Shown here piece by piece: positions 1 to 12,738 of a stretch of 64,000 nucleotides of DNA. The position numbers and the translations under genes are program-made. The notes under the pieces are model-generated. The model saw only the letters and a list, made by a program, of their open reading frames with translations. It did not search any database and was not told the origin of the DNA. The DNA is taken from contig JAJTGQ010000097.1 of NCBI GenBank assembly GCA_021299455.1, forward strand, positions 1 through 64,000, given 5' to 3'. Numbering within the stretch: position 1 is the stretch's first letter; every line of letters begins with the position of its first letter. This DNA is from Flammeovirgaceae bacterium. GTDB lineage: Bacteria > Bacteroidota > Bacteroidia > Cytophagales > Cyclobacteriaceae.

Positions 1-321
1 GAATTAGCTTCTTATTTGAAAGAAACATATGGCATTGAGCCTGCTGCTGCTGCAGTTGTTGCTGGCCCTGCGGCTGGTGGTGCTGCTGGCGGTGCTGCTG
101 CTGCTGAAAAAACTAACTTCGATGTAGTATTGAAATCTGCAGGTGCAAACAAACTACAAATCGTGAAGTTGGTGAAAGAATTGACTGGTCTTGGCTTGAA
201 AGAAGCAAAAGATTTAGTTGATGGAGCCCCAAAGACTATCAAAGAAGGCTTACCAAAAGACGAAGCAGAAAACTTGAAGAAGCAACTTACTGAGGCAGGC
301 GCTGAAGTAGAGTTGAAATAA
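1..321 (+). CDS. rplL: 50S ribosomal protein L7/L12, 3' part (5' end outside window)
   Basis: Frame 1 open from base 1; Ala-rich hinge followed by [47 protein letters not shown], typical L7/L12 C-terminal domain. Confidence 0.97.
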   Translation, partial: ELASYLKETYGIEPAAAAVVAGPAAGGAAGGAAAAEKTNFDVVLKSAGANKLQIVKLVKELTGLGLKEAKDLVDGAPKTIKEGLPKDEAENLKKQLTEAGAEVELK

Positions 322-465
322 TTCTTGAGGGCGATCGGTACCGTCTGAAAGGTATTTCAGGCCCCATTCCTATGCAAATAGGGTTGGGGTTTGCCTGTTT
401 ATACTTGTACCCCAGCTTATTGGTTTTTTAAGTCTTATCCGGGAAAATTTTAAACTGTACGCACC

Positions 466-3400
466 TTGGCAAAGAAGACATCAAATAATAGGATTGATTT
501 TTCATCAATCGAAAAAGTATTGGAGTATCCAGACTTTCTGGATATTCAACTTCAGTCGTTTAAAGACTTTTTGCAGATAGAAACGGCTGCCGAAAGAAGG
601 CAGAATGAAGGTCTGTTTAAAGTATTCGCTGAGAATTTCCCTATCGCAGACTCGCGCGAGAACTTCGTGTTGGAGTTTGTGGATTATACCATCGACCCGC
701 CAAAGTATGACGTGGACGAATGTATCGATCGTGGATTAACCTTCTCGGTGCCTTTGAAGGCCAAACTTCGTCTTACATGTAATGATGAAGACAATGAAGA
801 TTTTCAAACCATTGAGCAAGAAGTATTCCTAGGAAATATTCCGTACATGACGGAGAAAGGATCTTTTGTTATCAACGGTGCGGAGCGCGTGATTGTGTCT
901 CAACTCCACCGTTCACCTGGTGTGTTTTTCGCCATGAGTAAACACACTAATGGAACGAAACTCTATTCAGCCAGAATTATCCCTTTCAAAGGTTCTTGGA
1001 TTGAATTTGCCACAGACGTAAACGCGGTCATGTATGCATACATTGATCGGAAGAAGAAGTTTCCAGTTACCACTTTACTTCGAGCAATCGGGTATGGAAC
1101 TGACAAAGATATCCTTGATCTATTTGGATTGTCAGAAGAAGTGGAGGCTAATAAGCCTAACCTAAAAAAATCAGTTGACCGCAAACTAGCAGCTCGGGTG
1201 TTGAAAACCTGGACCGAAGATTTCGTGGACGAAGACACGGGTGAGGTTGTTTCAATTGACCGAAACGAAGTGTTGTTGGAGAGAGATCATATCCTCACAG
1301 CTGAGGATGTTGACACGATCATTGAATCGGGTGTGAAGTCGGTAATTCTTCATCGCGTAGATGTGAACGTGGCCGATTACTACATCATCTTTAATACGCT
1401 CGCGAAAGACAATTCAAATTCAGAAAAAGAAGCGGTCGAGCAAATCTATCGTCAATTAAGAAATACAGAAGCTCCTGACGAACAAACAGCTCGCGATATC
1501 ATTCAGAGTTTATTCTTTAGTGAGAAGCGTTATGACTTAGGTGAGGTGGGGCGTTATAGGATCAACAAAAAACTAGGACTTGACCTAAGCTTCGATCAAC
1601 GCGTATTAACGACTGAGGATATTATCCTCATCGTGAAATACTTGATTGGTTTGATTAACTCTAAAGCTGTTGTGGATGATATTGACCACTTAAGCAATAG
1701 ACGTGTAAGAACTGTAGGTGAGCAATTGTATTCTCAATTTGGTGTAGGATTGGCACGTATGGCCAGAACCATCAAAGAAAGAATGAACGTTCGTGATAAC
1801 GAAGATTTCAAGCCGGTTGACTTGATCAATGCGAGAACATTGTCTTCCGTGATCAATTCGTTCTTTGGAACAAACCAACTTTCACAGTTCATGGATCAAA
1901 CGAATCCATTGGCTGAGATTACACACAAGAGAAGAATGTCGGCACTCGGGCCAGGAGGTCTGTCGCGTGAGCGTGCAGGTTTCGAGGTACGAGATGTGCA
2001 CTATACCCACTATGGTCGTTTATGTACCATTGAAACACCCGAGGGACCAAATATTGGTTTGATTTCATCCCTTTGTGTTCACGCAAAAGTGAACAAGATG
2101 GGCTTTATCGAAACTCCTTATCGCTCAGTTGAAAATGGTAAAGTAAAAGGGAAGGATGTTATTTTCTTGACTGCCGAAGAAGAAGATACGCATAACATCG
2201 CCCAGGCGAATGTGAAAATTAAAGCAGGTGGCGAACTTGAAAACGAGAAAGTGAAAGCTCGTTTCGAGGGAGATTTCCCGGTGGTGGATCCAAAAGAGAT
2301 TCGCTATATGGACATTGCCCCTAACCAGATTGTCTCGATTGCCGCTTCGATGATTCCTTTCTTGGAACACGATGATGCAAACCGTGCCTTGATGGGTTCG
2401 AACATGCAACGTCAAGCGGTGCCATTGATGCGTGCCGAAGCACCTATCGTGGGAACTGGCTTGGAAGGAAGAATTGCGTTGGATTCAAGAGCCTTGATAT
2501 TGGCTGATTCAAGTGGAACGGTTGAATTTGTAGATGCGAAGAAAATTGTCATTAAGTATGACGTTTCAGAAGACCAGCAAATGGTTCGCTTCGATGATGA
2601 GTATAAAACGTACAACCTGATAAAGTTCAGAAGAACCAATCAGGATACTTGTATCAATTTAACGCCACTTGTTAAGAAAGGTGATAAGGTGTCAAAAGGC
2701 CAACCACTGTGTCAGGGATATGGAACAGCAAATGGAGAATTGGCATTAGGTAAAAACTTGTTGGTGGCTTACATGCCGTGGCAAGGATATAACTTTGAGG
2801 ATGCGATCGTTATTTCAGAACGTGTTGTTCGAGATGATGTCTATACTTCTATTCACGTGGAGGAGTTTGAGTTGGAAGTTCGAGACACCAAGCGTGGTGA
2901 GGAGGAATTGACTTCTGAGATTCCAAATGTGAGCGAAGAGGCGATTAAGCATCTGGACGAGAATGGTATTATCAGAGTAGGCGCTGAAGTGAAAGAAGGC
3001 GATATCCTGATAGGCAAAATCACTCCAAAAGGAGAGACAGATCCAACACCAGAAGAGAAATTATTGAGAGCTATCTTTGGAGATAAGGCAGGTGACGTGA
3101 AGGATGCTTCAATGAAAGCACCGCCATCATTGAAAGGTGTTGTAATCGATACGAAGTTATTCTCTCGTCCTAAGAAAGATAAGGACGTACGTACCAAGTC
3201 TAAAAAGGAATTGGATGCGCTGAAGAACCGTTATAGCAAGAGCTTGACGGATCTTAAGAATGAGATGATTAAGAAGCTTACGCATCTATTGACTGGCAAA
3301 ACCAGCCAGGGAGTAAAGCATAAGTTTGGAGACGAACTCATTAGCAAGGGAGTGAAGTTCACAAGCAAGGTGATTGAAAGCAATCTGTTCCCTGACAAGA

Positions 3401-4335
3401 ACATCTATCGTGACGAAAGTAACTATAGCGTGCCAGAGGAAGTGAACTTGATTGTGGACATCAGCTTAGATGGTTGGACGACTGATGATGCAACCAATGA
3501 CTCGGTTTCTGAATTAGTGAAAAACTATCTTAATAAACGTAACTCTATCGCAGGTACGTTTAAGAGAGAACGATTTACATTGGAAGTCGGTGATGAGTTA
3601 CCAACAGGTATCGTACAGCTAGCCAAAGTTTACATCGCTAAAAAGCGTAAGCTTAAAGTGGGTGATAAAATGGCGGGTCGCCACGGTAACAAAGGCGTGG
3701 TTGCTCGTATTGTTCGTGAAGAAGACATGCCGTTCCTGGAAGATGGAACTCCGGTCGATATTTGCTTGAATCCGCTGGGTGTACCTTCTCGTATGAATTT
3801 GGGTCAGATTTATGAAACTGTGTTGGCGTGGGCTGGAAAGAAATTGGGTCGCAGGTATGCTACTCCTATTTTCGATGGTGCTTCATTAGAGCAAGTTTCA
3901 GCAGAGTTGACAGAAGCTGGGTTGCCAGAGTTTGGCAGAACGTATTTGTACGATGGATTGACGGGAGACAAATTCGATCAACCTGTTACTGTAGGAATGG
4001 CGTACATGCTCAAGTTAGGTCACTTGGTGGACGATAAGATGCACGCACGTTCTATAGGACCTTATTCATTGATTACGCAACAACCATTGGGCGGTAAAGC
4101 TCAATTTGGAGGTCAGCGTTTCGGTGAAATGGAGGTATGGGCGATCGAAGCATTTGGTGCTTCTCATATCCTACAGGAAATTTTGACAATTAAATCAGAT
4201 GACGTGATTGGTCGCGCTAAAGCATACGAAGCCATTGTAAAAGGCGAGAATATGCGCAAGCCGAATATACCAGAATCGTTTAATGTGTTAGTGCACGAAT
4301 TGCGTGGTCTCGCATTAGAGATTACGATGGATTAA
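466..4335 (+). CDS. rpoB: DNA-directed RNA polymerase subunit beta (TTG start)
   Basis: 1289 aa; [63 protein letters not shown]; order rplL-rpoB-rpoC. Confidence 0.99.
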   Translation: MAKKTSNNRIDFSSIEKVLEYPDFLDIQLQSFKDFLQIETAAERRQNEGLFKVFAENFPIADSRENFVLEFVDYTIDPPKYDVDECIDRGLTFSVPLKAKLRLTCNDEDNEDFQTIEQEVFLGNIPYMTEKGSFVINGAERVIVSQLHRSPGVFFAMSKHTNGTKLYSARIIPFKGSWIEFATDVNAVMYAYIDRKKKFPVTTLLRAIGYGTDKDILDLFGLSEEVEANKPNLKKSVDRKLAARVLKTWTEDFVDEDTGEVVSIDRNEVLLERDHILTAEDVDTIIESGVKSVILHRVDVNVADYYIIFNTLAKDNSNSEKEAVEQIYRQLRNTEAPDEQTARDIIQSLFFSEKRYDLGEVGRYRINKKLGLDLSFDQRVLTTEDIILIVKYLIGLINSKAVVDDIDHLSNRRVRTVGEQLYSQFGVGLARMARTIKERMNVRDNEDFKPVDLINARTLSSVINSFFGTNQLSQFMDQTNPLAEITHKRRMSALGPGGLSRERAGFEVRDVHYTHYGRLCTIETPEGPNIGLISSLCVHAKVNKMGFIETPYRSVENGKVKGKDVIFLTAEEEDTHNIAQANVKIKAGGELENEKVKARFEGDFPVVDPKEIRYMDIAPNQIVSIAASMIPFLEHDDANRALMGSNMQRQAVPLMRAEAPIVGTGLEGRIALDSRALILADSSGTVEFVDAKKIVIKYDVSEDQQMVRFDDEYKTYNLIKFRRTNQDTCINLTPLVKKGDKVSKGQPLCQGYGTANGELALGKNLLVAYMPWQGYNFEDAIVISERVVRDDVYTSIHVEEFELEVRDTKRGEEELTSEIPNVSEEAIKHLDENGIIRVGAEVKEGDILIGKITPKGETDPTPEEKLLRAIFGDKAGDVKDASMKAPPSLKGVVIDTKLFSRPKKDKDVRTKSKKELDALKNRYSKSLTDLKNEMIKKLTHLLTGKTSQGVKHKFGDELISKGVKFTSKVIESNLFPDKNIYRDESNYSVPEEVNLIVDISLDGWTTDDATNDSVSELVKNYLNKRNSIAGTFKRERFTLEVGDELPTGIVQLAKVYIAKKRKLKVGDKMAGRHGNKGVVARIVREEDMPFLEDGTPVDICLNPLGVPSRMNLGQIYETVLAWAGKKLGRRYATPIFDGASLEQVSAELTEAGLPEFGRTYLYDGLTGDKFDQPVTVGMAYMLKLGHLVDDKMHARSIGPYSLITQQPLGGKAQFGGQRFGEMEVWAIEAFGASHILQEILTIKSDDVIGRAKAYEAIVKGENMRKPNIPESFNVLVHELRGLALEITMD

Positions 4336-4346
4336 TAAAGTCGGGG

Positions 4347-4403
4347 AGTCCGAAAGTCGGTAAGCTAAGCTTTCGGACTTTCGGACTAATCAACTTTCGG
4401 ACT
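4347..4403. repeat. Inverted/direct repeat cluster in rpoB-rpoC intergenic region
   Basis: AGTCCGAAAGTC (4347-4358) is complementary to GACTTTCGGACT (4376-4387); CTTTCGGACT occurs at 4370-4379, 4378-4387 and 4394-4403. Confidence 0.75.
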
Positions 4404-4438
4404 TAAAAGTGAATTAGTTAACTGAAAACTCAACAAGC

Positions 4439-7400
4439 ATGTCTTTCAGAAAAAATAAAAAGATCAACAACGATTTCTCAAAAATCACTATCAGTTTAGC
4501 TTCGCCAGAATCAATTTTGGAAAGCTCGCATGGTGAGATCACGCAACCGGAGACCATCAATTACAGAACGTATAAGCCAGAGATGGGCGGCTTGTTTTGT
4601 GAGCGTATTTTCGGTCCGGTAAAAGACTGGGAATGTCATTGCGGAAAGTATAAGCGTATTCGTTACAAGGGTATTATCTGCGACCGATGCGGTGTAGAGG
4701 TAACGGAGAAGAAGGTAAGGCGTGAGCGCATGGGGCACATCGAATTGGTGGTACCCGTTGCTCACATCTGGTATTTCCGTTCCTTGCCAAATAAGATCGG
4801 TTACTTGTTAGGCTTGCCAACCAAAAAATTAGATCAGATTATTTACTATGAAAGATATGTGGTAATCGCTCCCGGAATAAAAGAGGAAGATGGTATTAAC
4901 CGCCTTGACTTCTTGACCGAGGAAGAATATCTGGACATAGTAGACAAGCTTCCACGTGAGAATCAGTTATTGGATGATGCTGATCCAAAGAAGTTTATTG
5001 CAAAAATGGGTGCGGATGCGCTAGAGATGTTATTAAGCCGTGTGAAGTTGGATGAACTTTCCTATGAACTTCGCCACCAGGCGGCAACCGATACTTCTCA
5101 ACAACGTAAAGCGGAGGCATTAAAGCGTTTGAAAGTAGTCGAAGCTTTCCGTGAAGCAAACACTCGCGTTGAAAATCGTCCGCAGTGGATGACCATTAAA
5201 ATGGTTCCTGTAATTCCACCTGAGTTACGTCCATTGGTGCCATTGGATGGTGGTCGTTTTGCGACTTCCGATTTGAATGACTTGTACAGACGTGTGATCA
5301 TACGCAATAATCGTTTGAAGAGATTGATTGACATCAAAGCTCCTGAGGTTATTCTACGGAACGAAAAACGCATGTTACAAGAGGCAGTCGATTCATTGTT
5401 CGACAACTCGCGTAAAGTGAATGCTGTACGTTCGGATGGTAACCGTGCCTTGAAGTCGTTGAGCGATATGCTGAAAGGTAAGCAAGGACGTTTCCGCCAA
5501 AACTTATTAGGTAAGCGTGTTGACTACTCAGGCCGCTCGGTAATTGTGGTTGGTCCTGAATTGAAATTGCATGAGTGCGGTTTGCCAAAAGATATGGCAG
5601 CTGAATTATTCAAGCCATTTATTATTCGCAAGCTGATCGAAAGAGGTATTGTGAAAACCGTGAAGTCTGCAAAGAAAATTGTTGATAGAAAGGATCCGGT
5701 TGTTTGGGATATTTTGGAGAACGTATTGAAAGGACATCCTGTTCTTCTCAACCGCGCCCCAACCCTACATAGATTAGGTATACAAGCATTCCAGCCTAAG
5801 TTGATTGAAGGAAAAGCAATCCAATTGCATCCCCTTGTTTGTACTGCATTTAACGCTGACTTTGATGGTGACCAGATGGCCGTGCACATTCCATTAGGTC
5901 AAGAGGCTATTTTAGAAGCATCTGTATTGATGCTTTCATCTCATAACATCTTGAACCCAGCAAATGGTGCGCCTATTACCGTTCCTTCTCAGGACATGGT
6001 GTTGGGTCTATACTATTTGACGAAGGGAAGAAAAGGCGAAAAAGGAGAAGGCAAAACTTTCTATTCTGCTGAAGAGGTAGTGGTTGCTTACAACGAAGGC
6101 AAGCTTTCGAAGCATGCCATCATCAAGGTAAAAGCTAACGTAAAAGATAAAAAGACAGGTGTTGTTACTAGAAAAATGATCGAGACCGTAACGGGTCGAG
6201 TGATCTTTAATCAAGTGATACCTGAGGAAGTTGGTTTTGTAGATGAACTTTTGACAAAGAAGAAACTTCAAACCATTATCGCAGAAGTATTTAAGTATGC
6301 TGGTCAAGCTAAGACTGCTAAGTTCTTGGATGATATCAAAGAACTTGGTTTTCAAATGGCTTACCGTGGAGGTTTGTCAATGGGGTTAGGTGATGTGAAG
6401 GTGCCAGCGGAGAAAAAGAAGTTAGTTGAAGAAGCTCAGAAAGAAGTTGATTCTGTTTGGAATAACTACATGATGGGTTTGATTACTGACAACGAGCGCT
6501 ACAATCAGGTAATCGACATTTGGACCAGAACCAACACGATGTTGACCAATACGCTGATGAAGCAATTGGAAGAAGATCAACAAGGGTTCAACTCTATTTA
6601 TATGATGATGCACTCTGGTGCACGTGGATCACGTGAGCAGATTCGTCAGTTGGGTGGAATGCGTGGATTGATGGCAAAGCCTCAAAAGAATTTGGCGGGT
6701 TCTGTTGGTTCAATCATTGAGAACCCAATCTTATCCAACTTTAAGGAAGGATTAGATGTGTTGGAGTATTTCATTTCTACACACGGTGCGCGTAAAGGTT
6801 TGGCCGACACAGCTTTGAAAACGGCTGATGCAGGTTACTTGACGCGTAGGTTGGTAGACGTTGCCAATGACTTGGTAATTACTGAAGATGATTGTGGTAC
6901 ATTGAGAGGCTTGAAAGTTTCAGCGTTGAAAGACAATGAAGATATAGTAGAGCCATTGTCTGAACGTATTGTGGGTCGTGTGACAGTACACGATATCTAC
7001 GATCCCCTCACAGAGAGATTAATTTGTGCGGGCAACGAAGAAATCACAGACGAGATTGCTAAACAAATTGAGGAAACAAGTATTGAAGAAGTAGAGATAC
7101 GCTCTATTCTTACTTGTGAAACTAAGTTTGGTGGTTGTGCAAAATGCTACGGCCGTAATTTGGCCACTGGCAAAATGGTACAAGAGGGCGAGGCTGTTGG
7201 TGTAATTGCGGCTCAGTCAATCGGTGAGCCTGGTACCCAGCTTACACTTCGTACGTTCCACGTTGGAGGTACAGCGTCCAACATTGCGGTAGATGCAAAC
7301 ATCAAAGCAAAGTTCTCTGGAACAATTGAATTCGAAGGCATCCGTACTGTTGATACAACTGATAAGGATGAGAATAAAGTAAAAGTGGTGATGGGGCGTA

Positions 7401-8722
7401 CTGGAGAGATTCGCATTCTGGACGATGAGAAGCGTGTGCTAATTGCCAATAACGTTCCTTACGGTGCTTACTTGAAAATAAAGGATGGACAGAAAGTTGA
7501 AAAAGGTGCAGAGCTTTGCTACTGGGACCCTTACAACGCAGTTATCCTTTCCGAATTTGATGGAGAGATCGAGTATGAAGCCATCATTGAGGGTCTTACT
7601 TACAAAGAAGAGTCCGATGAACAAACCGGTCACCGCGAGAAAGTGATCACTGATACACGTGACAAGACGAAAAATCCGTCAGTCATTGTAAAAGGGAAGA
7701 CCGACTCAAAAGGTTATAACATGCCGGTAGGAGCTCACTTGGCAGTTGATGCGGGCGAGAAAATCAAGGCTGGACAAGTAATGGCCAAGATTCCTCGTAC
7801 GATGGGTAAGTCTCGCGACATTACGGGTGGTCTTCCACGTGTAACAGAATTGTTTGAAGCACGTAATCCTTCTAATCCAGCTGTTGTCAGCGAGATTGAT
7901 GGAGTGGTGACATATGGTGGTATTAAGCGTGGTAATCGCGAAATATTCATCGAATCAAAAGATGGTGTACAGAAGCGCTACCTAGTTCCTTTGAGCAAGC
8001 ACATTTTGGTGCAGGACAATGACTTCGTGAAAGCGGGTCAACCTCTTTCTGATGGTGCGATTACGCCTTCTGATATTTTATCAATAAAAGGCCCGACTGC
8101 GGTGCAAGAGTATCTTGTGAATGAAATTCAAGAGGTGTATCGCCTGCAAGGTGTGAAGATCAACGACAAACACATTGAGTGTATCGTTAGTCAAATGATG
8201 CAGAAAGTAGAGATTATTGATTCAGGAGATACGACTTTCTTGCCTGGCGAATATGTAGATAAGTTTGAATTCCGTGAGGAGAACGACATGATCTTGGATA
8301 AGAAAGTGGTGATGGATTCTGGCGACTCAACAAGATTCAAAGTTGGGCAGATCATTACGCCTCGCGAATTCCGTGATGAAAACTCTTCATTAAAGAGAAA
8401 AGATCAGCGTATCGTAGAAGTTCGGGATGCGTTGTCAGCTGTGTCTCGTCCGACATTGCAAGGTATTACTCAGGCATCTTTGAAAACAGAAAGCTGGTTG
8501 TCAGCTGCTTCTTTCCAAGAGACCACCAAAGTATTGAGTGAAGCTGCCATCCGTGGTAAGGCTGATCAATTGATGGGCTTGAAGGAAAACGTGATTGTAG
8601 GACATTTGATTCCTGCAGGTACCGGACAACGCAGGTTCAACGACATGATTGTTGGGTCTGAAGAAGACTACCATCGAATGGTCGATGCTCCTGAACGGAA
8701 AGTGAAAGAGTTGCAAGACTAA
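4439..8722 (+). CDS. rpoC: DNA-directed RNA polymerase subunit beta'
   Basis: 1427 aa; [15 protein letters not shown] catalytic motif; zinc finger [20 protein letters not shown]. Confidence 0.99.
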   Translation: MSFRKNKKINNDFSKITISLASPESILESSHGEITQPETINYRTYKPEMGGLFCERIFGPVKDWECHCGKYKRIRYKGIICDRCGVEVTEKKVRRERMGHIELVVPVAHIWYFRSLPNKIGYLLGLPTKKLDQIIYYERYVVIAPGIKEEDGINRLDFLTEEEYLDIVDKLPRENQLLDDADPKKFIAKMGADALEMLLSRVKLDELSYELRHQAATDTSQQRKAEALKRLKVVEAFREANTRVENRPQWMTIKMVPVIPPELRPLVPLDGGRFATSDLNDLYRRVIIRNNRLKRLIDIKAPEVILRNEKRMLQEAVDSLFDNSRKVNAVRSDGNRALKSLSDMLKGKQGRFRQNLLGKRVDYSGRSVIVVGPELKLHECGLPKDMAAELFKPFIIRKLIERGIVKTVKSAKKIVDRKDPVVWDILENVLKGHPVLLNRAPTLHRLGIQAFQPKLIEGKAIQLHPLVCTAFNADFDGDQMAVHIPLGQEAILEASVLMLSSHNILNPANGAPITVPSQDMVLGLYYLTKGRKGEKGEGKTFYSAEEVVVAYNEGKLSKHAIIKVKANVKDKKTGVVTRKMIETVTGRVIFNQVIPEEVGFVDELLTKKKLQTIIAEVFKYAGQAKTAKFLDDIKELGFQMAYRGGLSMGLGDVKVPAEKKKLVEEAQKEVDSVWNNYMMGLITDNERYNQVIDIWTRTNTMLTNTLMKQLEEDQQGFNSIYMMMHSGARGSREQIRQLGGMRGLMAKPQKNLAGSVGSIIENPILSNFKEGLDVLEYFISTHGARKGLADTALKTADAGYLTRRLVDVANDLVITEDDCGTLRGLKVSALKDNEDIVEPLSERIVGRVTVHDIYDPLTERLICAGNEEITDEIAKQIEETSIEEVEIRSILTCETKFGGCAKCYGRNLATGKMVQEGEAVGVIAAQSIGEPGTQLTLRTFHVGGTASNIAVDANIKAKFSGTIEFEGIRTVDTTDKDENKVKVVMGRTGEIRILDDEKRVLIANNVPYGAYLKIKDGQKVEKGAELCYWDPYNAVILSEFDGEIEYEAIIEGLTYKEESDEQTGHREKVITDTRDKTKNPSVIVKGKTDSKGYNMPVGAHLAVDAGEKIKAGQVMAKIPRTMGKSRDITGGLPRVTELFEARNPSNPAVVSEIDGVVTYGGIKRGNREIFIESKDGVQKRYLVPLSKHILVQDNDFVKAGQPLSDGAITPSDILSIKGPTAVQEYLVNEIQEVYRLQGVKINDKHIECIVSQMMQKVEIIDSGDTTFLPGEYVDKFEFREENDMILDKKVVMDSGDSTRFKVGQIITPREFRDENSSLKRKDQRIVEVRDALSAVSRPTLQGITQASLKTESWLSAASFQETTKVLSEAAIRGKADQLMGLKENVIVGHLIPAGTGQRRFNDMIVGSEEDYHRMVDAPERKVKELQD

Positions 8723-8745
8723 TTGAATTGTCAATTAATCGATTA

Positions 8746-8784
8746 TCAATTAGCCGATGGGTAACCATTGGCTAATTGATTTTA
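8746..8784. terminator. Stem-loop after rpoC (possible terminator or attenuator)
   Basis: TCAATTAGCCGATGG-GTAA-CCATTGGCTAATTGA (15-bp stem with one G-U) followed by TTTTA. Confidence 0.55.
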
Positions 8785-8809
8785 TTGGCTAACCGAAAAA
8801 TTAAATATT

Positions 8810-9133
8810 ATGGCAGACGACAAAAACATCCCTCCCCAAAATCAGATAAACATTGAGCTATCCGAAGAGATTGCGGAAGGCATTTATTCAAATCTCGCAA
8901 TGATCGCCCACTCCAATAGCGAATTTGTGATTGATTTCATTAGGCTAATGCCAGGTGTTCCAAAAGCAAAGGTCAAATCGCGAATCGTGATTACCCCCGA
9001 ACATGCGAAACGCCTATTGGCCGCCTTGAAAGATAACATTAGCAAATACGAGGCAACATTTGGCGCCATAAAGCAAACCAATGACCTTCCCACTTTCCCA
9101 ATGAATTTTGGAGGTACAATGGGCGAAGCATAG
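8810..9133 (+). CDS. DUF3467-family protein
   Basis: 107 aa, INIELSEEIAEGIYSNLAMIAHSNSEFVIDFIRLMPGVPKAKVKSRIVITPEHAKRLLAALKDNI; usual position between rpoC and rpsL in Bacteroidota. Confidence 0.85.
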   Translation: MADDKNIPPQNQINIELSEEIAEGIYSNLAMIAHSNSEFVIDFIRLMPGVPKAKVKSRIVITPEHAKRLLAALKDNISKYEATFGAIKQTNDLPTFPMNFGGTMGEA

Positions 9134-9208
9134 TTGGTTTTTAGCTCTTTTTAGGGCTTCGAAATGGCCAAAAAATGCTCCTTCCGCAAAATTTCTTTAC
9201 TCCAAAAT

Positions 9209-9238
9209 TTTGCATCCTTCCAAATTTAAATACCTTTG
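9209..9238 (+). promoter_or_regulatory. Bacteroidota-type promoter for rpsL-rpsG-fusA-rpsJ
   Basis: TTTG (9209-9212), 18-bp spacer, TACCTTTG (9231-9238) matching the -33 TTTG / -7 TAnnTTTG consensus. Confidence 0.65.
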
Positions 9239-9275
9239 CAGTCCTTATTTTTAAAGGTTTTAAAAGAAAACATAA

Positions 9276-9695
9276 ATGCCTACCATTCAGCAACTTGTGA
9301 GAAAAGGTCGGACAAAATTGACTTTTAAGTCAAAGTCTCCAGCCCTTGATTCATCGCCTCAGCGTAGGGGCGTGTGTACTCGTGTGTACACAACCACCCC
9401 AAAAAAGCCCAATTCTGCTATGAGAAAGGTTGCCCGTGTGCGCCTGACCAACCAGAAAGAGGTGAATGCTTACATCATGGGCGAAGGCCACAACCTTCAA
9501 GAACACTCTATCGTGCTAGTGCGCGGTGGTCGTGTAAAGGATCTGCCAGGAGTAAGATACCACATTGTACGTGGAGCACTCGATACAGCAGGTGTCAATG
9601 GACGCAAGCAAAGCCGTTCTAAGTATGGCGCAAAACGTCCTAAGGCAGGGGCTGCAGCTCCGGCAGCTAAGGGAGCACCGGCAAAAAAGAAATAA
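9276..9695 (+). CDS. rpsL: 30S ribosomal protein S12
   Basis: [12 protein letters not shown]...[21 protein letters not shown]... Confidence 0.99.
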   Translation: MPTIQQLVRKGRTKLTFKSKSPALDSSPQRRGVCTRVYTTTPKKPNSAMRKVARVRLTNQKEVNAYIMGEGHNLQEHSIVLVRGGRVKDLPGVRYHIVRGALDTAGVNGRKQSRSKYGAKRPKAGAAAPAAKGAPAKKK

Positions 9696-9715
9696 AGCAT
9701 TCAAAATAGTTAGCC

Positions 9716-10186
9716 ATGAGAAAGTCAAAACCAAAGAAAAGATACCTTCTTCCTGATCCTAAGTTCAACGATACATTGGTCACTAAGTTCGTGAACTATA
9801 TGATGAACGATGGCAAGAAAAGTATTGCCTACAATATTTTCTATGATGCCATCGAGCAAGTAGAGAAAAAAGCGGGCGGTGAAAATGGCCTAGAGGTATG
9901 GAAGCGTGCCATGAGCAATGTAACGCCAGGTGTAGAAGTGAAAAGCCGTAGGGTAGGTGGTGCTACTTTTCAGGTACCTGTAGAAATTCGCCCTGAACGC
10001 AAGATCAATTTGAGTATCAAATGGTTGATCGACTATGCACGGGCTCGTGGTGAAAAAACGATGATGGATAGACTGGCGGGAGAAATCCTTGCTGCATCCA
10101 AAGGCGAAGGTGCTGCGATCAAGAAGAAAGACGATACGCACCGCATGGCAGAAGCGAACAAAGCATTCTCTCATTTTAGATTTTAA
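9716..10186 (+). CDS. rpsG: 30S ribosomal protein S7
   Basis: [45 protein letters not shown]; follows rpsL. Confidence 0.99.
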   Translation: MRKSKPKKRYLLPDPKFNDTLVTKFVNYMMNDGKKSIAYNIFYDAIEQVEKKAGGENGLEVWKRAMSNVTPGVEVKSRRVGGATFQVPVEIRPERKINLSIKWLIDYARARGEKTMMDRLAGEILAASKGEGAAIKKKDDTHRMAEANKAFSHFRF

Positions 10187-10225
10187 TTAAATCCTCAATC
10201 ATAACTCTTAATTCTAACATCTTTC

Positions 10226-12340
10226 ATGGCAAGGGATTTAAAGTACACTAGAAATATCGGTATAGCAGCACACATTGATGCTGGAAAAACTACAACCACA
10301 GAGCGAATCCTTTATTATGCCGGTGTGAACCATAAAATCGGTGAAGTACATGAAGGTGCAGCAACAATGGACTGGATGGCGCAAGAACAAGAACGTGGTA
10401 TTACTATCACTTCTGCTGCGACTACCGTGCATTGGAAGTATCGCCAAAAAGAGTATCATGTAAATATTATTGATACACCGGGACACGTTGATTTTACCGT
10501 TGAGGTAAATCGCTCCCTTCGGGTGTTAGATGGTCTTGTTTTTTTGTTTAGTTCAGTTGATGGAGTAGAACCCCAATCAGAAACGAACTGGCGGTTGGCA
10601 GATAACTACAAAGTGGCTCGCATCGGTTTTGTAAACAAAATGGATCGTTCGGGTGCTGACTTTTTAGGGGTTTGTAACCAAGTAAGGGATAAATTAGGTA
10701 GCAAGGCAGTTGCTTTGCAATTACCGATCGGTGCGGAAGATAACTTTAAGGGTGTGGTTGATTTGATCAACAACCGTGGTATCATTTGGAATGAGCATGA
10801 CAAGGGAATGACCTTTCAAGAAGTGCCTATTCCTGACGATATGAAGGAGGAAGCTCACGAATATCGGGAGAAATTGCTGGAAGCAGTTGCTGAATACGAT
10901 GAGACATTGATTGAGAAGTTCTTTGAAGATCCAAACTCAATCACTGAGGCTGAGATATTGTCTGCATTACGAAAGGCAGTAATCGATATGAAAATCGTTC
11001 CCATGGTCTGCGGTTCTTCGTTCAAGAACAAAGGCGTACAAACGATGCTAGATTATGTGATGGAATTATTGCCATCACCGTTGGATAAAGATGAGATTAT
11101 TGGAACGGATCCTGATACAGATTTGCCGGTGACCATCAGACCTGATGAGAAGGAGCCTTTCGTAGCTTTGGCATTCAAAATAGCCACAGACCCATTCGTA
11201 GGGCGTTTGTGTTTTATACGTGCTTACTCAGGTGTGCTGGAATCTGGTTCATATGTGTATAACACACGCACTCAATCAAAGGAAAGAATTTCTCGCGTGT
11301 TCCAAATGCACGCTAACAAGCAAAATCAGATTGAAAGATTACCTGTAGGTGATATCGGTGCTGTTGTTGGATTTAAAGATATTAAGACGGGCGATACTTT
11401 GTGTGATGAAAAGCGTAAAGTGATATTGGAATCGATGATTTTCCCGGAGCCAGTTATTGGTTATGCGATCGAACCTAAGAAGCAGGCAGACTCTGACAAG
11501 TTGGGGATGGCCATTGCGAAATTGGTGGAGGAAGATCCAACTCTTCGAGTGAATACAGATCATGAAACAGGTCAGGTTATTCTTCGTGGAATGGGTGAGT
11601 TGCACTTGGAGATTATTATTGACCGCTTGAAGCGTGAATTCAAAGTAGAGATCAACCAAGGAGCGCCTCAGGTTGCCTACAAAGAAGCACTTACTAAGTC
11701 AATTGAGCACAAAGAGGTTTACAAAAAGCAGACGGGTGGTCGTGGTAAGTTTGCCGATATTGTGTTCGAGATTGGGCCACGCGAACTAGGTCCTGAAGAT
11801 AAGCCAGGTCTGGAGTTTGAAAATGACATCGTAGGTGGTGTGATCCCTCGCGAATTCATTCCTGCTATCCAAAAAGGTTTTGAGCAGTCTATGGTGAATG
11901 GCCCGTTAGCTGGTTATCCAATTGACTCAATGAAAGTGAGATTGTACCACGGTTCTTTCCACGATGTTGACTCTGATTCATTGTCATTTGAATTGGCGGC
12001 TCGCATTGGATTTAAAGAGGCAGCTCGCAAATGCGCTCCTCAATTGTTAGAACCAATCATGGGTGTTGAAGTTATTTCTCCAGACGAGTATACAGGTTCC
12101 GTAACGGGTGACTTAAACAGAAGAAGGGGAATCATGAAAGGAATGGATATGAGAGGTGGGGCGCAAGTGATTAAAGCAGATGTGCCGCTGAAAGAGCTTT
12201 TCGGTTATATCACAGACCTTAGAACACTTACCTCAGGTCGCGCTTCAGCGAACTTAACGTTCTCTCACTATTCACCTGTTCCTAGAAATTTAGCTGATAA
12301 AGTTATTGAAGAAGTAAAAGGCGCTGTTGCCACAAAATAA
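10226..12340 (+). CDS. fusA: Elongation factor G
   Basis: 704 aa; [35 protein letters not shown] motifs. Confidence 0.99.
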   Translation: MARDLKYTRNIGIAAHIDAGKTTTTERILYYAGVNHKIGEVHEGAATMDWMAQEQERGITITSAATTVHWKYRQKEYHVNIIDTPGHVDFTVEVNRSLRVLDGLVFLFSSVDGVEPQSETNWRLADNYKVARIGFVNKMDRSGADFLGVCNQVRDKLGSKAVALQLPIGAEDNFKGVVDLINNRGIIWNEHDKGMTFQEVPIPDDMKEEAHEYREKLLEAVAEYDETLIEKFFEDPNSITEAEILSALRKAVIDMKIVPMVCGSSFKNKGVQTMLDYVMELLPSPLDKDEIIGTDPDTDLPVTIRPDEKEPFVALAFKIATDPFVGRLCFIRAYSGVLESGSYVYNTRTQSKERISRVFQMHANKQNQIERLPVGDIGAVVGFKDIKTGDTLCDEKRKVILESMIFPEPVIGYAIEPKKQADSDKLGMAIAKLVEEDPTLRVNTDHETGQVILRGMGELHLEIIIDRLKREFKVEINQGAPQVAYKEALTKSIEHKEVYKKQTGGRGKFADIVFEIGPRELGPEDKPGLEFENDIVGGVIPREFIPAIQKGFEQSMVNGPLAGYPIDSMKVRLYHGSFHDVDSDSLSFELAARIGFKEAARKCAPQLLEPIMGVEVISPDEYTGSVTGDLNRRRGIMKGMDMRGGAQVIKADVPLKELFGYITDLRTLTSGRASANLTFSHYSPVPRNLADKVIEEVKGAVATK

Positions 12341-12360
12341 ATCTAAAAGACGTTTAGATC

Positions 12361-12663
12361 ATGAGCCAAAAAATCAGAATCAAATTAAAATCCTACGATC
12401 ACAACTTGGTTGACAAGTCATCTGAGAAAATCGTGCGCGCGGTAAAAGCAACAGGTGCTGTCGTAAGCGGACCTATTCCCCTTCCTACAGAAAAGGAGAA
12501 GTTCACAGTACTTCGCTCTCCTCACGTAAACAAGAAAGCACGTGAGCAATTTCAATTGTGTACGTATAAGCGCGTAGTAGACATCTACTCAAGCAGTACT
12601 AAGACGATCGATGCGTTGATGAAACTGGAATTGCCGTCTGGCGTAGATGTTATCATCAAATAA
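12361..12663 (+). CDS. rpsJ: 30S ribosomal protein S10
   Basis: [43 protein letters not shown]. Confidence 0.99.
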   Translation: MSQKIRIKLKSYDHNLVDKSSEKIVRAVKATGAVVSGPIPLPTEKEKFTVLRSPHVNKKAREQFQLCTYKRVVDIYSSSTKTIDALMKLELPSGVDVIIK

Positions 12664-12686
12664 GATTTATAAATAATTTATAAGAA

Positions 12687-12718
12687 ACATCCTGATTAAT
12701 CGTCAGGATGTTTTTTTT
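12687..12718 (+). terminator. Rho-independent terminator after rpsJ
   Basis: ACATCCTGA-TTAATCG-TCAGGATGT followed by T-run. Confidence 0.9.
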
Positions 12719-12738
12719 GTACCTAACAGCATGCAAAA

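Noticed and set aside
31-111. GCTGCT-rich repeat as a microsatellite
   Set aside because: This is the normal Ala/Gly-rich hinge of L7/L12.
1800-2100. Possible rifampicin-resistance substitutions in the rpoB cluster
   Set aside because: [53 protein letters not shown] looks like wild-type; no classical resistance residue change seen.
9276-9695. Possible streptomycin-resistance change in rpsL
   Set aside because: [13 protein letters not shown] retains the usual lysine; the Ala/Lys-rich C-terminal extension is common in Bacteroidota S12.
9497-9734. Antisense and alternate-frame ORFs over rpsL
   Set aside because: Composition is the complement of a conserved ribosomal gene; no independent support.
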